Below, in pieces: positions 1 through 6,515 of a stretch of 15,576 nt of DNA. The notes beneath the pieces were generated by a model. That model did no database searches. It saw only the letters and a program-made list of their open reading frames with translations, and was not told the origin of the DNA. Position numbers and translations under genes: made by a program. Positions within the stretch are counted from its first letter, which is position 1. Each line of letters starts with the position of its first letter. Source of the stretch: an uncultured Gemmatimonadales bacterium (GTDB lineage Bacteria > Gemmatimonadota > Gemmatimonadetes > Longimicrobiales > Gaopeijiaceae); the NCBI GenBank assembly GCA_937983085.1, contig CALJKZ010000382.1, positions 1 through 15,576 on the forward strand, read 5' to 3'.

Positions 1-568
1 TGCAGTTCCGCAGGGCGTTCTCCCACTGCTGACTCGCGAAGTAGTCGTTGCAGATGGCGGCCGAACGCACCGTGGTGGAGTAGCGCTCGAATGCCTGGAA
101 GATCTGCTGGGCGGCGGCCTTCTCACCGTCGCCGCTCTCCTCCGCCGCGAAAGGCTCGATTTCGAAGGACTCGGAAGCCGACACGTCCCACACCGTGGCG
201 TCGACCATGAGCTGCTTGTCGCCGGTCTCGGTGTACTGGGCGCGGAGGGCCACGGGCACGTTGATCTGGGCAGCGAGGTGGCGTGCCCGGATGCAGTCGA
301 GGTCTTCGATCTTCATGTCGAAGCGCTTGACCTCGTCTTTGACGTCGCCTTCCTCGAGCGCGATGTGGGTCGGCATGTTCTCGAAGAGCTTGACGAGCTC
401 CTTCATGGAGTCCTTGCCGAAGCCGTCGCTGGCATCTTCCAAGGGCGTGAAGTAAGGGACCAGGACGCGGAAACGACCGCCATCCTGCTGTGCCGCAAGC
501 TGCGCGACAGGTCCGAGCAGCAACGCAGCCGCTGCGAGTACGAGGGCATTCCTTAGCCGACCAACCAT
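1..568 (-). CDS. Secreted protein, C-terminus cut by window edge; probable TPR protein with CsgG-like N-terminal domain
   Basis: The frame stays open to the window edge, so 189 N-terminal residues are visible and the C-terminus is missing. ATG at 568 is preceded by an AAGGGAG ribosome site about 8 bases upstream. Residues 1-28 are a clear Sec signal: a basic start (MVGRLR), an Ala/Leu core and an A-A-Q type cleavage site, so the protein is exported. Residues 34-130 begin with FRVLVPYF and alternate strands and helices in a way that resembles CsgG/TolB-N-type lipoprotein domains; this is a weak fold-level impression. The last visible residues (NDYFASQQWENALRNC) look like the first helix of a tetratricopeptide repeat, so a TPR array may follow outside the window. 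It has its own upstream region (569-785) and is not obviously in an operon with the thioesterase. Precise function unknown. Confidence 0.75.
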   Translation of the reverse strand, partial: MVGRLRNALVLAAAALLLGPVAQLAAQQDGGRFRVLVPYFTPLEDASDGFGKDSMKELVKLFENMPTHIALEEGDVKDEVKRFDMKIEDLDCIRARHLAAQINVPVALRAQYTETGDKQLMVDATVWDVSASESFEIEPFAAEESGDGEKAAAQQIFQAFERYSTTVRSAAICNDYFASQQWENALRNC

Positions 569-606
569 GGATCCATCTCCCTTGTGGGTTTCCCCGACAT
601 GTTACC

Positions 607-640
607 GTCCGCTCCACGGCGGACCCGTCCGGACCGGTCC
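607..640. repeat. Cluster of palindromes in the leader of the left-edge gene
   Basis: GTCCGC at 607-612 pairs with GCGGAC at 619-624 across a 6-base loop. Two overlapping palindromes follow: GTCCGGAC at 627-634 and the perfect 10-base GGACCGGTCC at 631-640. They lie 39-72 bases upstream of the ATG at 568, so they could be an operator or a structured 5' leader. Symmetry is directly visible; function is inferred. Confidence 0.4.
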
Positions 641-671
641 CGAACGATTTTCAACTAGTAAACCAACGAAA

Positions 672-706
672 AGCCGGAGGTCCCCGAGTGTGCCAAGGCT
701 CCGGCT
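672..706 (-). terminator. Hairpin with short T-run, possible terminator of the thioesterase gene
   Basis: AGCCGGAG at 672-679 and CTCCGGCT at 699-706 form a perfect 8-base inverted repeat with a 19-base loop. On the minus strand the stem is followed by TTTT, interrupted by CG, then more T. It lies 80 bases beyond the thioesterase stop. The large loop and short T-run make it a weak intrinsic terminator. If the candidate promoter at 751-778 is real, the hairpin would sit in the leader of the left-edge gene and could act as an attenuator instead. Confidence 0.45.
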
Positions 707-750
707 GTACGGGATCCGAAGGACGAATCCCGGAAAGACAAGCTTAACAA

Positions 751-778
751 CTTATCGGCACACCCCTTCATGGGTCAA
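751..778 (-). promoter_or_regulatory. Candidate sigma-70-type promoter for the left-edge gene
   Basis: Reading the minus strand, TTGACC (778-773) is followed after 16 bases by GATAAG (756-751), within an unusually AT-rich patch of this GC-rich window. It points toward the gene starting at 568. The -10 match is only four of six, so this is tentative. Confidence 0.3.
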
Positions 779-785
779 ATCTCGT

Positions 786-1250
786 TCAGGAGAACGGTCC
801 GTCGAAGTCTTCGAGCTTCGCCCGCAGCTCCTCCGGCATGCGCATCGATGCGCCCTCCTCGAAGTCGTACATGACCTGCACCGTCGATCCGCTCTGAAGC
901 CGCTCGCCTTCCGAAGAGCGAACCTCATACTCCATTTCGAAGTGTTTACGTCCGAGTCGGGAGACTCTTACGCCGACGTTCACCACCTGCGGCCACAGGA
1001 CCCGGGCATGCCAGCGGACCCGGCACTCCGCCAGCACGTATCCCAGATCCTCGGGGTCCGCCTTCCCCACCACCTCGGTCCAGTACGCCCACCGCGCTTC
1101 CTCGAAGTAGATGAGCGCATCGGCGTGGTGGGCATGGCCCGCGATGTCGATGTCGCGAAAGCGCACGGTGACGAGGTGATGGAAGCGGAACGGGTTGGGG
1201 TTCGTCATGTCTCGAAGGCCGGGAAGCGGGGTGGGCGGGCGCGTCGACAT
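786..1250 (-). CDS. Acyl-CoA thioesterase, 4HBT/YbgC-like hot-dog family
   Basis: The 154-residue product is the usual size for a single hot-dog domain. Near the start is FRDIDIAGHAHHADAL followed by IYFEEAR, which lines up with the YbgC/4-hydroxybenzoyl-CoA thioesterase signature (D-x-D-x-x-G...H-A...Y-F-E-x-A-R). Asp33/Asp35 and His42 fall at the conserved catalytic positions. The family hydrolyses acyl-CoA thioesters in the cytoplasm; no signal peptide is present. The acyl substrate cannot be read from sequence. Start choice is uncertain: the ATG at 1250 gives a Pro-rich leader with no clear ribosome site, and the in-frame ATG at 1208 (140 residues) also starts before the domain. The gene diverges from the lipoprotein at 1281, leaving at most about 70 bases for both promoters. 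Confidence 0.88.
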   Translation of the reverse strand: MSTRPPTPLPGLRDMTNPNPFRFHHLVTVRFRDIDIAGHAHHADALIYFEEARWAYWTEVVGKADPEDLGYVLAECRVRWHARVLWPQVVNVGVRVSRLGRKHFEMEYEVRSSEGERLQSGSTVQVMYDFEEGASMRMPEELRAKLEDFDGPFS

Positions 1251-1259
1251 GGTGGTACG

Positions 1260-1268
1260 AGGAGGAGG
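1260..1268 (+). promoter_or_regulatory. Strong ribosome binding site supporting a TTG start
   Basis: Two overlapping AGGAGG motifs (1260-1265 and 1263-1268) end 12 bases before TTG at 1281. No ATG or GTG in the lipoprotein frame lies closer. The ATG at 1289 is in another frame that lacks the lipoprotein signal. Confidence 0.55.
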
Positions 1269-1280
1269 CGGCGCGCTACC

Positions 1281-2090
1281 TTGTCACCATGGTCCGACAC
1301 CTTTCACAAGGCGCTGGTCCTCGCGCTCCTGGCGGCCTCTGCGTGCGGAGGCGGTACGGTCGGGGGCGGCGGACCGGGTGTTCTCAGCGACGCCGAGTGG
1401 CGCTCCCTGAGACAGCCCCGGCCCCAGCCCCTTCCCGGAGCGCCTCGCCTGACCGTCGGCGAGGTTCGTTTCCTCGGGGCGTTCCCATGGCCGGAAGCGT
1501 CGCGCCCCGGCCCGGACCTGGGCGTAACCGAGCTGGTCATCGCCAACCTTCTGGGCCGCAGGGACGTTCTGCTGGTGGAACGGCGGCGCTTCGACGCCGC
1601 GGCCACCGCCGAACGTAGAGGGGAACCACGGCCTCCCCGACGTCCCCCGGTCGGCGTCTCCGTCGGTGCGGACCTGGACCTCATCGCCACCTGGGTGCCT
1701 ACGTCTCCGGGCCAGGCCAACCTGGAGATCCGCCTGACCCGGCTCGAGACCGGCGACGTAGATGGGACAACGAGAGTCGCCGTCGCCCGCGACGCGGACC
1801 CGGTGACCATCGCCCGCTCCATCGTGGGAGGCGCGCTGGCACTCCTCGACGAGATGGGACGCCTGCCCGCCGAGTCCGATGCCGCGAACGTCTCACCGGG
1901 AACGCGTGTATCCACCGAAGCCCTCCGTCACTTCCTTCGCGGCCTCGCGGCCGAGGAGCGATGGGATTGGGAGGCGGCTCGACGAGGGTATCAACAAGCC
2001 CTCGCTGCCGAGTCCGACTTCCCGGAGGCCCGGAACGCGCTGGCACGAACCGCACGGTTGCGGTTGGGTGGGACACTGGCCGAAAGCTGA
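1281..2090 (+). CDS. Lipoprotein with CsgG/TolB-like domain and TPR-like C-terminus
   Basis: The TTG start gives a 269-residue lipoprotein precursor: a short N-region (MSPWSDTFHK), a hydrophobic core (ALVLALLAASA), then Cys22 followed by three Gly. The frame is open far upstream, but that part lacks protein-like character and overlaps the thioesterase gene. Residues about 55-190 contain LTVGEVRFLGAFP, ELVIANLLGRRDVLLVERRRF and GADLDLIATW. Their order matches CsgG/FlgO/TolB-N-like domains (short first strand, helix, ...VVER.., 'GA..li.g'). Residues about 212-250 (EERWDWEAARRGYQQALAAE) resemble one TPR unit. The likely place is the periplasmic face of a membrane. It is followed after 51 bases by the DUF2911 gene on the same strand. 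The domain call is inference without a profile search. Confidence 0.7.
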   Translation: MSPWSDTFHKALVLALLAASACGGGTVGGGGPGVLSDAEWRSLRQPRPQPLPGAPRLTVGEVRFLGAFPWPEASRPGPDLGVTELVIANLLGRRDVLLVERRRFDAAATAERRGEPRPPRRPPVGVSVGADLDLIATWVPTSPGQANLEIRLTRLETGDVDGTTRVAVARDADPVTIARSIVGGALALLDEMGRLPAESDAANVSPGTRVSTEALRHFLRGLAAEERWDWEAARRGYQQALAAESDFPEARNALARTARLRLGGTLAES

Positions 2091-2141
2091 GGCGACGACG
2101 ACATGGGTGGAGGCTTGGAGACGACACCGCGAAGGACGCCC

Positions 2142-2723
2142 ATGGACCGGGTGCGATTCACCCTCGGCGTGGTCGTGGTCGGTGCGCTTCTCGCCGGCGC
2201 GCCCCACGACGGATGGGCCCAGACGCCTGCGTGCGCCTACCGGGGGGCAGCGGACGCCCTCGCCACCCGCGCTAGCCGTCTCGACTCGGTGGAGATCCGG
2301 CTGGGCGGCGAATCGGCCAAGCTGTGCTACGGCCGACCCTCGGCGCAGGGAAGACACATGGTGGGGGGGCAGGACCCCTACGGCCTTCCATGGCGCATGG
2401 GCGCCAACGAGCCGACGACCCTCCACCTCCCCTTCCCCGCCATCCTCGGCGGCGTCAACCTCGAAGCAGGTTCGTACACGCTGTACTCGATTCCTCACGA
2501 TGGGCCCTGGACCATCGTCGTGAACGCGAACACGAACCGGTGGGGGATTCCCCTCAGCCCCGACGTGCGGCGTTCGGACGTGGGAAGCTTTCCGGTGACG
2601 CCCTCCACGGGTGAGGAGCACGTCGAGACCCTGACATTCCGGTTCGAAGGCCGCGGCAGCGAGGGCGTACTCGTCTACGAGTGGGAAACGACGCGGCTCC
2701 GCATCCCCATCGCCCGCCGATAG
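2142..2723 (+). CDS. Secreted DUF2911 protein
   Basis: The 193-residue product starts at ATG 2142, six bases after GAAGGA (2131-2136). An ATG at 2103 is in frame, but it would put 13 residues before an otherwise ideal Sec signal, MDRVRFTLGVVVVGALLAG with cleavage after W-A-Q27. The mature part carries the DUF2911 signature: LCYGRPSAQGR (61-71), DPYGLPWRMGANE (78-90), then a beta-rich body with AGSYTLYSIP and the closing ...EWETTRLRIPI strand. Cys31 and Cys62 could form a disulfide. The biochemical role of DUF2911 is not known; members are common in Bacteroidota and related envelope-rich lineages. It probably shares a transcript with the upstream lipoprotein and ends at the hairpins near 2729. 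Confidence 0.88.
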   Translation: MDRVRFTLGVVVVGALLAGAPHDGWAQTPACAYRGAADALATRASRLDSVEIRLGGESAKLCYGRPSAQGRHMVGGQDPYGLPWRMGANEPTTLHLPFPAILGGVNLEAGSYTLYSIPHDGPWTIVVNANTNRWGIPLSPDVRRSDVGSFPVTPSTGEEHVETLTFRFEGRGSEGVLVYEWETTRLRIPIARR

Positions 2724-2728
2724 ACGAA

Positions 2729-2760
2729 AGCGCGGGCCGGCCAACCCGCCGACCCGCGCT
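2729..2760. terminator. Bidirectional hairpin terminator between convergent genes
   Basis: AGCGCGGG (2729-2736) pairs perfectly with CCCGCGCT (2753-2760) across a 16-base loop, six bases after the DUF2911 stop. The plus strand continues CCCTTCTC and the minus strand continues TTTCGTC, so the T-runs are weak. The position between convergent genes supports a shared terminator. Confidence 0.6.
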
Positions 2761-2774
2761 CCCTTCTCAGCCCC

Positions 2775-2797
2775 GACCCGCGGATGCCCGCCGGGTC
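2775..2797. terminator. Second hairpin between convergent genes
   Basis: GACCC-GCGG and CCGC-C-GGGTC fold into a nine-pair stem with one bulge and an ATGC loop, 13 bases past the stop of the DUF4097 gene on the minus strand. There is no T-run directly after it. It may back up the hairpin at 2729-2760. Confidence 0.4.
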
Positions 2798-2809
2798 ATG
2801 GGGCAGAGG

Positions 2810-3856
2810 TCAGTTCCGGGTGCGAAGCAACCGAATGGACCCGGACCCGGTGTCGATGTTGATCTCCCCACGGCCATCGCCGATGGTGCCGCGGACGTGG
2901 TCCCGGCGCACCGACCTCACCTCGACGGGGAAGTCGAGATCGATCCCACCGCTACCGGTCTCGATGTCCACCGTGGCACCCAGATTCGCGGGCGCCCTGA
3001 CCGTGATCCCGCCCGAGCCGGTGTCGGCCTCGAGGCGGTCCACGTCCGTGGTGAGCTCCACGTCGATGGAACCGCTCCCCGTGTCGAGCATGACGTCACG
3101 AGAGGTCACGGCGTCGATCTCGATGGAGCCGCTTCCGGTGTCGATGACGAGGACGTCGGCGGTGAGATTCCCGCCCCGTACGCTGCCCGACCCCGTGTCC
3201 ACACCGATCTCGCGGCCGCGGACGTCGTTGACCTCCACGCGGCCCGAACCGGTATCGATGTTCAGGTCACCGTTCACGCCCCGGACCATGACGCTGCCGG
3301 AACCCGTGTCGACTTCCAGCGCCCCGCGGATGTCCACGGCGGTCACCCGCCCCGTGCCGGTATCGATGACCAGGTCGCCATCGACGTCACGGGCATCGAC
3401 CTCGCCCACCGCCTGGTAGACCTCGACACTGCGCCCGGCCGGCACTTCGATGACCAGGTCGGCCCACGCCTCCATGCCGTTGCCCCGGCCCCGGATTTCC
3501 ACCCGGTCTCCACCGCGGCCCATGTTTCCATCGGAGAAGGTGCCGTCGGAGCGCACCCTGGTGTTCATGTTCGAGCCGCGTCCCATCTCGGGATAGACGA
3601 TCTCGTCGTCGGGATAGACGATCCGCAGCGTCGAGCGCCCGCGGATCTGTCCCGTCTCCATGCGGAGGTCGGACGCGTCGCGCCCCCCCCTCGAGATCCG
3701 GACCACGACATCGGAGCCGGACCCGGCCACGATCTCCACCTGGCCAGCGAGGTTGTAGATGGCCACATCGCTGCCGGAGATCCGTTGAACCTCCTGCGCT
3801 CCCACCGGTGCGGCGATCAGAAGAGCCGCCGTCATCCCCATCGCCCATCGCTTCAT
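2810..3856 (-). CDS. Exported DUF4097 beta-solenoid protein with nine DTGSG repeats (third paralog)
   Basis: The 348-residue product starts at ATG 3856 with GGAGG eight bases upstream (3869-3865). This start gives a clean Sec signal, MKRWAMGMTAALLIAAPVGAQ, so the upstream in-frame ATG at 3913 is rejected. After a first strand pair (VAIYNLAGQVEIVAGSGSD) and an insert at about 70-125 rich in Gly, Arg and Asn, residues 165-341 carry nine copies of a D-T-G-S-G-[SGR]-[IV] turn. They start at 165, 183, 201, 220, 239, 258, 278, 299 (Glu variant) and 335. The 18-21 residue period is that expected for one coil of a beta-helix. The family (putative adhesin, PF13349) includes LiaG of Bacillus, linked to envelope stress. 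No anchor is seen after the signal, so it is probably periplasmic or released. It is the last gene of the operon. Confidence 0.88.
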   Translation of the reverse strand: MKRWAMGMTAALLIAAPVGAQEVQRISGSDVAIYNLAGQVEIVAGSGSDVVVRISRGGRDASDLRMETGQIRGRSTLRIVYPDDEIVYPEMGRGSNMNTRVRSDGTFSDGNMGRGGDRVEIRGRGNGMEAWADLVIEVPAGRSVEVYQAVGEVDARDVDGDLVIDTGTGRVTAVDIRGALEVDTGSGSVMVRGVNGDLNIDTGSGRVEVNDVRGREIGVDTGSGSVRGGNLTADVLVIDTGSGSIEIDAVTSRDVMLDTGSGSIDVELTTDVDRLEADTGSGGITVRAPANLGATVDIETGSGGIDLDFPVEVRSVRRDHVRGTIGDGRGEINIDTGSGSIRLLRTRN

Positions 3857-3909
3857 CGAAGTATCCTCCAGCCGTGTGCTTCGGCCTGATCGGTCCGTGT
3901 CGGTTCGAG

Positions 3910-4806
3910 TCATCGGATCCGGATGGACCCGTTGACGGTCTGCAGCTCGAGCTCGGGGCCACCTTCGCCCAGGACGCCTCGAGCGCTGCGCCGTGAGACG
4001 CTTCCCTGCATGAGGAACGGGATGTCGCTCTCGAAGCTGCCGTTGAGCCAGCTCGCATCGATGTCGGCATCGATGTCGTCGGGAAGATCGAGATCGATGC
4101 TGCCGTTCACCGTCGAGAACTCCACGGCGCTCTGGAAGGCCGAGCCCATGGACGCCTCGATGGAGCCGTTCACCGTCTCGGCTTGAGCGAACCCGGTGGT
4201 GGAGATCTCGATGTCTCCGTTGACCGACTCCGCGTACACGTCGCTGCGCAGGCCCGTGGCTTCGACCTCACCGTTGACCGTGCGTCCGATGACGGTCACG
4301 CCCTCGGGGATCTCGACCCGGAAGTCCACCTGCACGTCGTTGCGGTGGGTGTTCATGTTCCCGCTGTTGCCCGGCCCGCAGCGGTTCGGCTCACGACCTT
4401 CCGGCGTCGGATAGACCGCGCAGAAGGTGAGACCGTCACCGTGCTCGACGCGCTCGATGCGAACCGTCGACGGATCGGAGCGGCGAGCCCGGGCCTCGAC
4501 CGTGACGACGACCTCGCTGCCCTCGGCGTAGACGAACTCAACGGACCCGTTGACGCCCTTGATCTCGATGGATTCGCCCTGTGCCACACGGCCGCTCCAC
4601 CGGTAGTCCGTGGCGGACTGGCCCTCGGTAGCCGCCACGCCGGCGTTGGCGTACTGCTCTTCGCCGTCGAAGCCGAGGAAGGCCTCCACCGCGTGCAGCG
4701 TCTGTACGAGGCCACCCGTCTGGATGACCAGGATCGTGCCCCCGATGGTGAGCGCTGCGATGACGACCATAACGTTCTTCAGCTTCATCCCTTCCTCCTG
4801 GTTCAT
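3910..4806 (-). CDS. Membrane-anchored or exported DUF4097 protein with VNGS repeats (second paralog)
   Basis: The 298-residue product has two usable starts: ATG 4806 (GGAGGGG seven bases upstream) and ATG 4788 (AGGAGG five bases upstream). Residues 8-34 form one hydrophobic segment without an obvious signal peptidase site, so an N-terminal membrane anchor is likely. Seven turn motifs of the type [VL]-N-G-[SDE]-[IVF] follow (V85, V177, V195, V212, V233, L254, V291), most of them 17-21 residues apart, as in a beta-solenoid. The insert after the first repeat holds Cys129 and Cys143, a possible disulfide, and the tetrapeptide NMNT (150-153). The third paralog has NMNT in the same region (96-99), so the two are probably duplicates. 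It lies 34 bases after the first paralog and 53 before the third. The substrate or ligand cannot be inferred. Confidence 0.86.
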   Translation of the reverse strand: MNQEEGMKLKNVMVVIAALTIGGTILVIQTGGLVQTLHAVEAFLGFDGEEQYANAGVAATEGQSATDYRWSGRVAQGESIEIKGVNGSVEFVYAEGSEVVVTVEARARRSDPSTVRIERVEHGDGLTFCAVYPTPEGREPNRCGPGNSGNMNTHRNDVQVDFRVEIPEGVTVIGRTVNGEVEATGLRSDVYAESVNGDIEISTTGFAQAETVNGSIEASMGSAFQSAVEFSTVNGSIDLDLPDDIDADIDASWLNGSFESDIPFLMQGSVSRRSARGVLGEGGPELELQTVNGSIRIR

Positions 4807-4840
4807 GGTCGCACCCCTCCGGGCACGTCCGTCTCGATGT

Positions 4841-5740
4841 CTATCTTCGCTGCAGAAGACGGATCTCTCCGTCGAATACCTGGATCTGGACGCTCGCCCG
4901 CGGCTCGCCCACGGTGAAGTCGAACTCGCGTCCCCCGGTGAAGCGCTGAAGCCTCACGGGGAACTCCGACTCGAACTCGCCGTCGAACGTCGAGACCGCG
5001 ACCCGCGCGTTCGCCCCCGACGGCATGGCGATGGTGGCGTCTCCGTCGTGGACGAAGAAGCCGTACTCGCCGCCGTCGTCGATGGTGCCCGAGAAGTCGA
5101 TGTCGCCGTCCTGGGTCTCCGCCCTCACGGATGAGGAGACGATGTCGGCCAGGACGATGTCCCCATCTCCGCTGTGCACATCCACGGGACCACGGGCGCC
5201 GCGGACGGTGACGTCGTCGGATTGGGACGAGGCGGACACGCCGCCCCGGGCGTCGACGATGTGGATCTCCCCTTCGATGGTGCGAACGGAGACCGGGCCT
5301 CCGGCGTCCGCGATGCGGACATCGCCGCTGACGTTGTTCACGTCGATCCGGCCGTTCATTCCCTCCACGGTGAGGTCCAGGGATCGGCCGCGGACCTGGA
5401 TGTCCACGGACGCCGGAAGGCGCACGAACGCGTCGACCGAGCGGCTACGCCGCTTACGGTCGTCGGTGGAGACGCGAACGGTGGAGCCCGAACGCCTCAC
5501 GCTGATTCCCGATCCCTCGTCATCCGTCCTCACCTCGAGTTCCTGTCGTCCCCACGCCTCTACGGAAACGTGGCCCGCGAGGTTCTCGAGGACGATGCGG
5601 TCCCCGGCCCGGAGTTGGACCAGGGTATCGGCGACCGAAACGTGGGCGCGGCCGGGACGCGGCGCGTCTGCCGGCGCCGACTCCGGGGCCTGGAAGCCCC
5701 ACACGGACGCCAGGAGAAGTGCGAAACCGACGGAGGTCAT
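4841..5740 (-). CDS. Exported DUF4097 protein (first paralog, coupled to the anti-sigma gene)
   Basis: The 299-residue product begins with a short hydrophobic export signal (MTSVGFALLLASVWGFQAP) followed by a Pro/Ala linker. The body opens with RIVLENLAGHVSVEAW, the typical DUF4097 first repeat. It continues with short strand-turn units built on G-[DEGR]-[IV] turns: GMNGRIDV, NVSGDVRI, TIEGEIHI, QDGDIDF, and at the end STFDGEFES and VFDGEIRLL. A charged stretch at 91-101 (DRKRRSR) interrupts the early part. Its ATG overlaps the stop of the anti-sigma gene in an ATGA, indicating translational coupling, so the two proteins may be made in a fixed ratio. The family suggests a periplasmic or surface scaffold. 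A role in sensing for the anti-sigma factor is possible but only inferred from position. Confidence 0.85.
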   Translation of the reverse strand: MTSVGFALLLASVWGFQAPESAPADAPRPGRAHVSVADTLVQLRAGDRIVLENLAGHVSVEAWGRQELEVRTDDEGSGISVRRSGSTVRVSTDDRKRRSRSVDAFVRLPASVDIQVRGRSLDLTVEGMNGRIDVNNVSGDVRIADAGGPVSVRTIEGEIHIVDARGGVSASSQSDDVTVRGARGPVDVHSGDGDIVLADIVSSSVRAETQDGDIDFSGTIDDGGEYGFFVHDGDATIAMPSGANARVAVSTFDGEFESEFPVRLQRFTGGREFDFTVGEPRASVQIQVFDGEIRLLQRR

Positions 5741-6513
5741 CCGGCGCTCTCCGCTACGCGGGTCGCATCGCGGAGGTACTCGATCTTCCGCTCGTAGACA
5801 CGGTGGAGGTGCTCGACGAGGAATTCGTTCTCGGGATCCTGGGCGAGAGCACGCCGTGAATCCTCGATGGCCTGCTCGATGATCCCGAGGTTCCGCTCCA
5901 GCACGCGCACCGTGTTGGGATCGAGGTCGTCGCGGGCCTCCAGCACGGCGGCTTCGAGGGACGCCAACTCGCCTGCGAGGGCGGCCGGTGGTTCGGCCAC
6001 CTGCGTCGCGGCCATGATCACGCCGTTCGAGGGGGAGTCACCCGCCGTCCGGGTCGTGCCCGGCGTACCCTGGAGGCTCCAGGTGACGAACGACGTCGCG
6101 GCGATGAGCGCCACCGAGGCGGCCATCAGCTGTCGGGTGGAGAGGACGAACCGGCGGGGCGCCAGCGCATCCTCGACCTCGTCGCGCGTGGTCTCCCACC
6201 GGGAGGCCCCCGACGTCGATGCACCTCCTGATGCCGCGGTGGGAAGCGCGATGACCCGCGCCTCTTCCACCGGTGGCGCCACGGGCGCCTGGATGGTGGC
6301 GGCGATGCCGCCCCAGAGATCCCGTGACGGCTCCACAGGACCCAGCTCGGCGGCTTGGGCCCGAACGGCCCGCAACTCCTCGAGGACGGTGCGGCACTGT
6401 CCGCACTCCGCGAGGTGGGCCTCCACCTCGGCGTGCTCCTCCGCGGCAAGCTCCCCGTCCATGAAGGCCGAGAGCCGGTCCGTCCATTCCATGTGTTGGT
6501 CGACTCTATTCAT
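5737..6513 (-). CDS. Zinc-finger transmembrane anti-sigma factor
   Basis: This 258-residue protein has the standard layout of a membrane anti-sigma factor for an ECF sigma. The N-terminal cytoplasmic domain starts WTDRLSAFMDGEL and contains His33-x3-Cys37-x2-Cys40 (HLAECGQC), the zinc-binding anti-sigma motif. A Pro/Ala/Ser-rich linker leads to one membrane segment at about 129-147 (MAASVALIAATSFVTW). The outer part (about 175-255) is strongly helical and charged (ELASLEAAVLEARDDLD, then DPENEFLVEHLHRVYERK), probably a coiled-coil sensor or interaction region. The ATG follows the sigma stop by two bases with no separate ribosome site, so translation is coupled. It should hold the sigma factor inactive until an envelope signal releases it; the signal is unknown. 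An alternative ATG at 6492 would remove seven residues. Confidence 0.92.
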   Translation of the reverse strand: MNRVDQHMEWTDRLSAFMDGELAAEEHAEVEAHLAECGQCRTVLEELRAVRAQAAELGPVEPSRDLWGGIAATIQAPVAPPVEEARVIALPTAASGGASTSGASRWETTRDEVEDALAPRRFVLSTRQLMAASVALIAATSFVTWSLQGTPGTTRTAGDSPSNGVIMAATQVAEPPAALAGELASLEAAVLEARDDLDPNTVRVLERNLGIIEQAIEDSRRALAQDPENEFLVEHLHRVYERKIEYLRDATRVAESAG

Positions 6514-6515
6514 CG

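Noticed and set aside
567..1280. Upstream extension of the lipoprotein reading frame
   Set aside because: It runs through the leader of the left-edge gene and antisense to the thioesterase, and would bury the lipoprotein signal.
2834..3364. Regularly spaced DNA repeats resembling a CRISPR or minisatellite array
   Set aside because: The repeats are degenerate at DNA level, spaced about 54-63 bases in multiples of three, and encode the DTGSG turns of a protein; spacers are coding too.
2681..3889. A 402-codon open frame on the plus strand
   Set aside because: It lies opposite the repeat-rich DUF4097 gene, and its His/Asp/Val-rich product mirrors the antisense of those repeats; no ribosome site or known domain.
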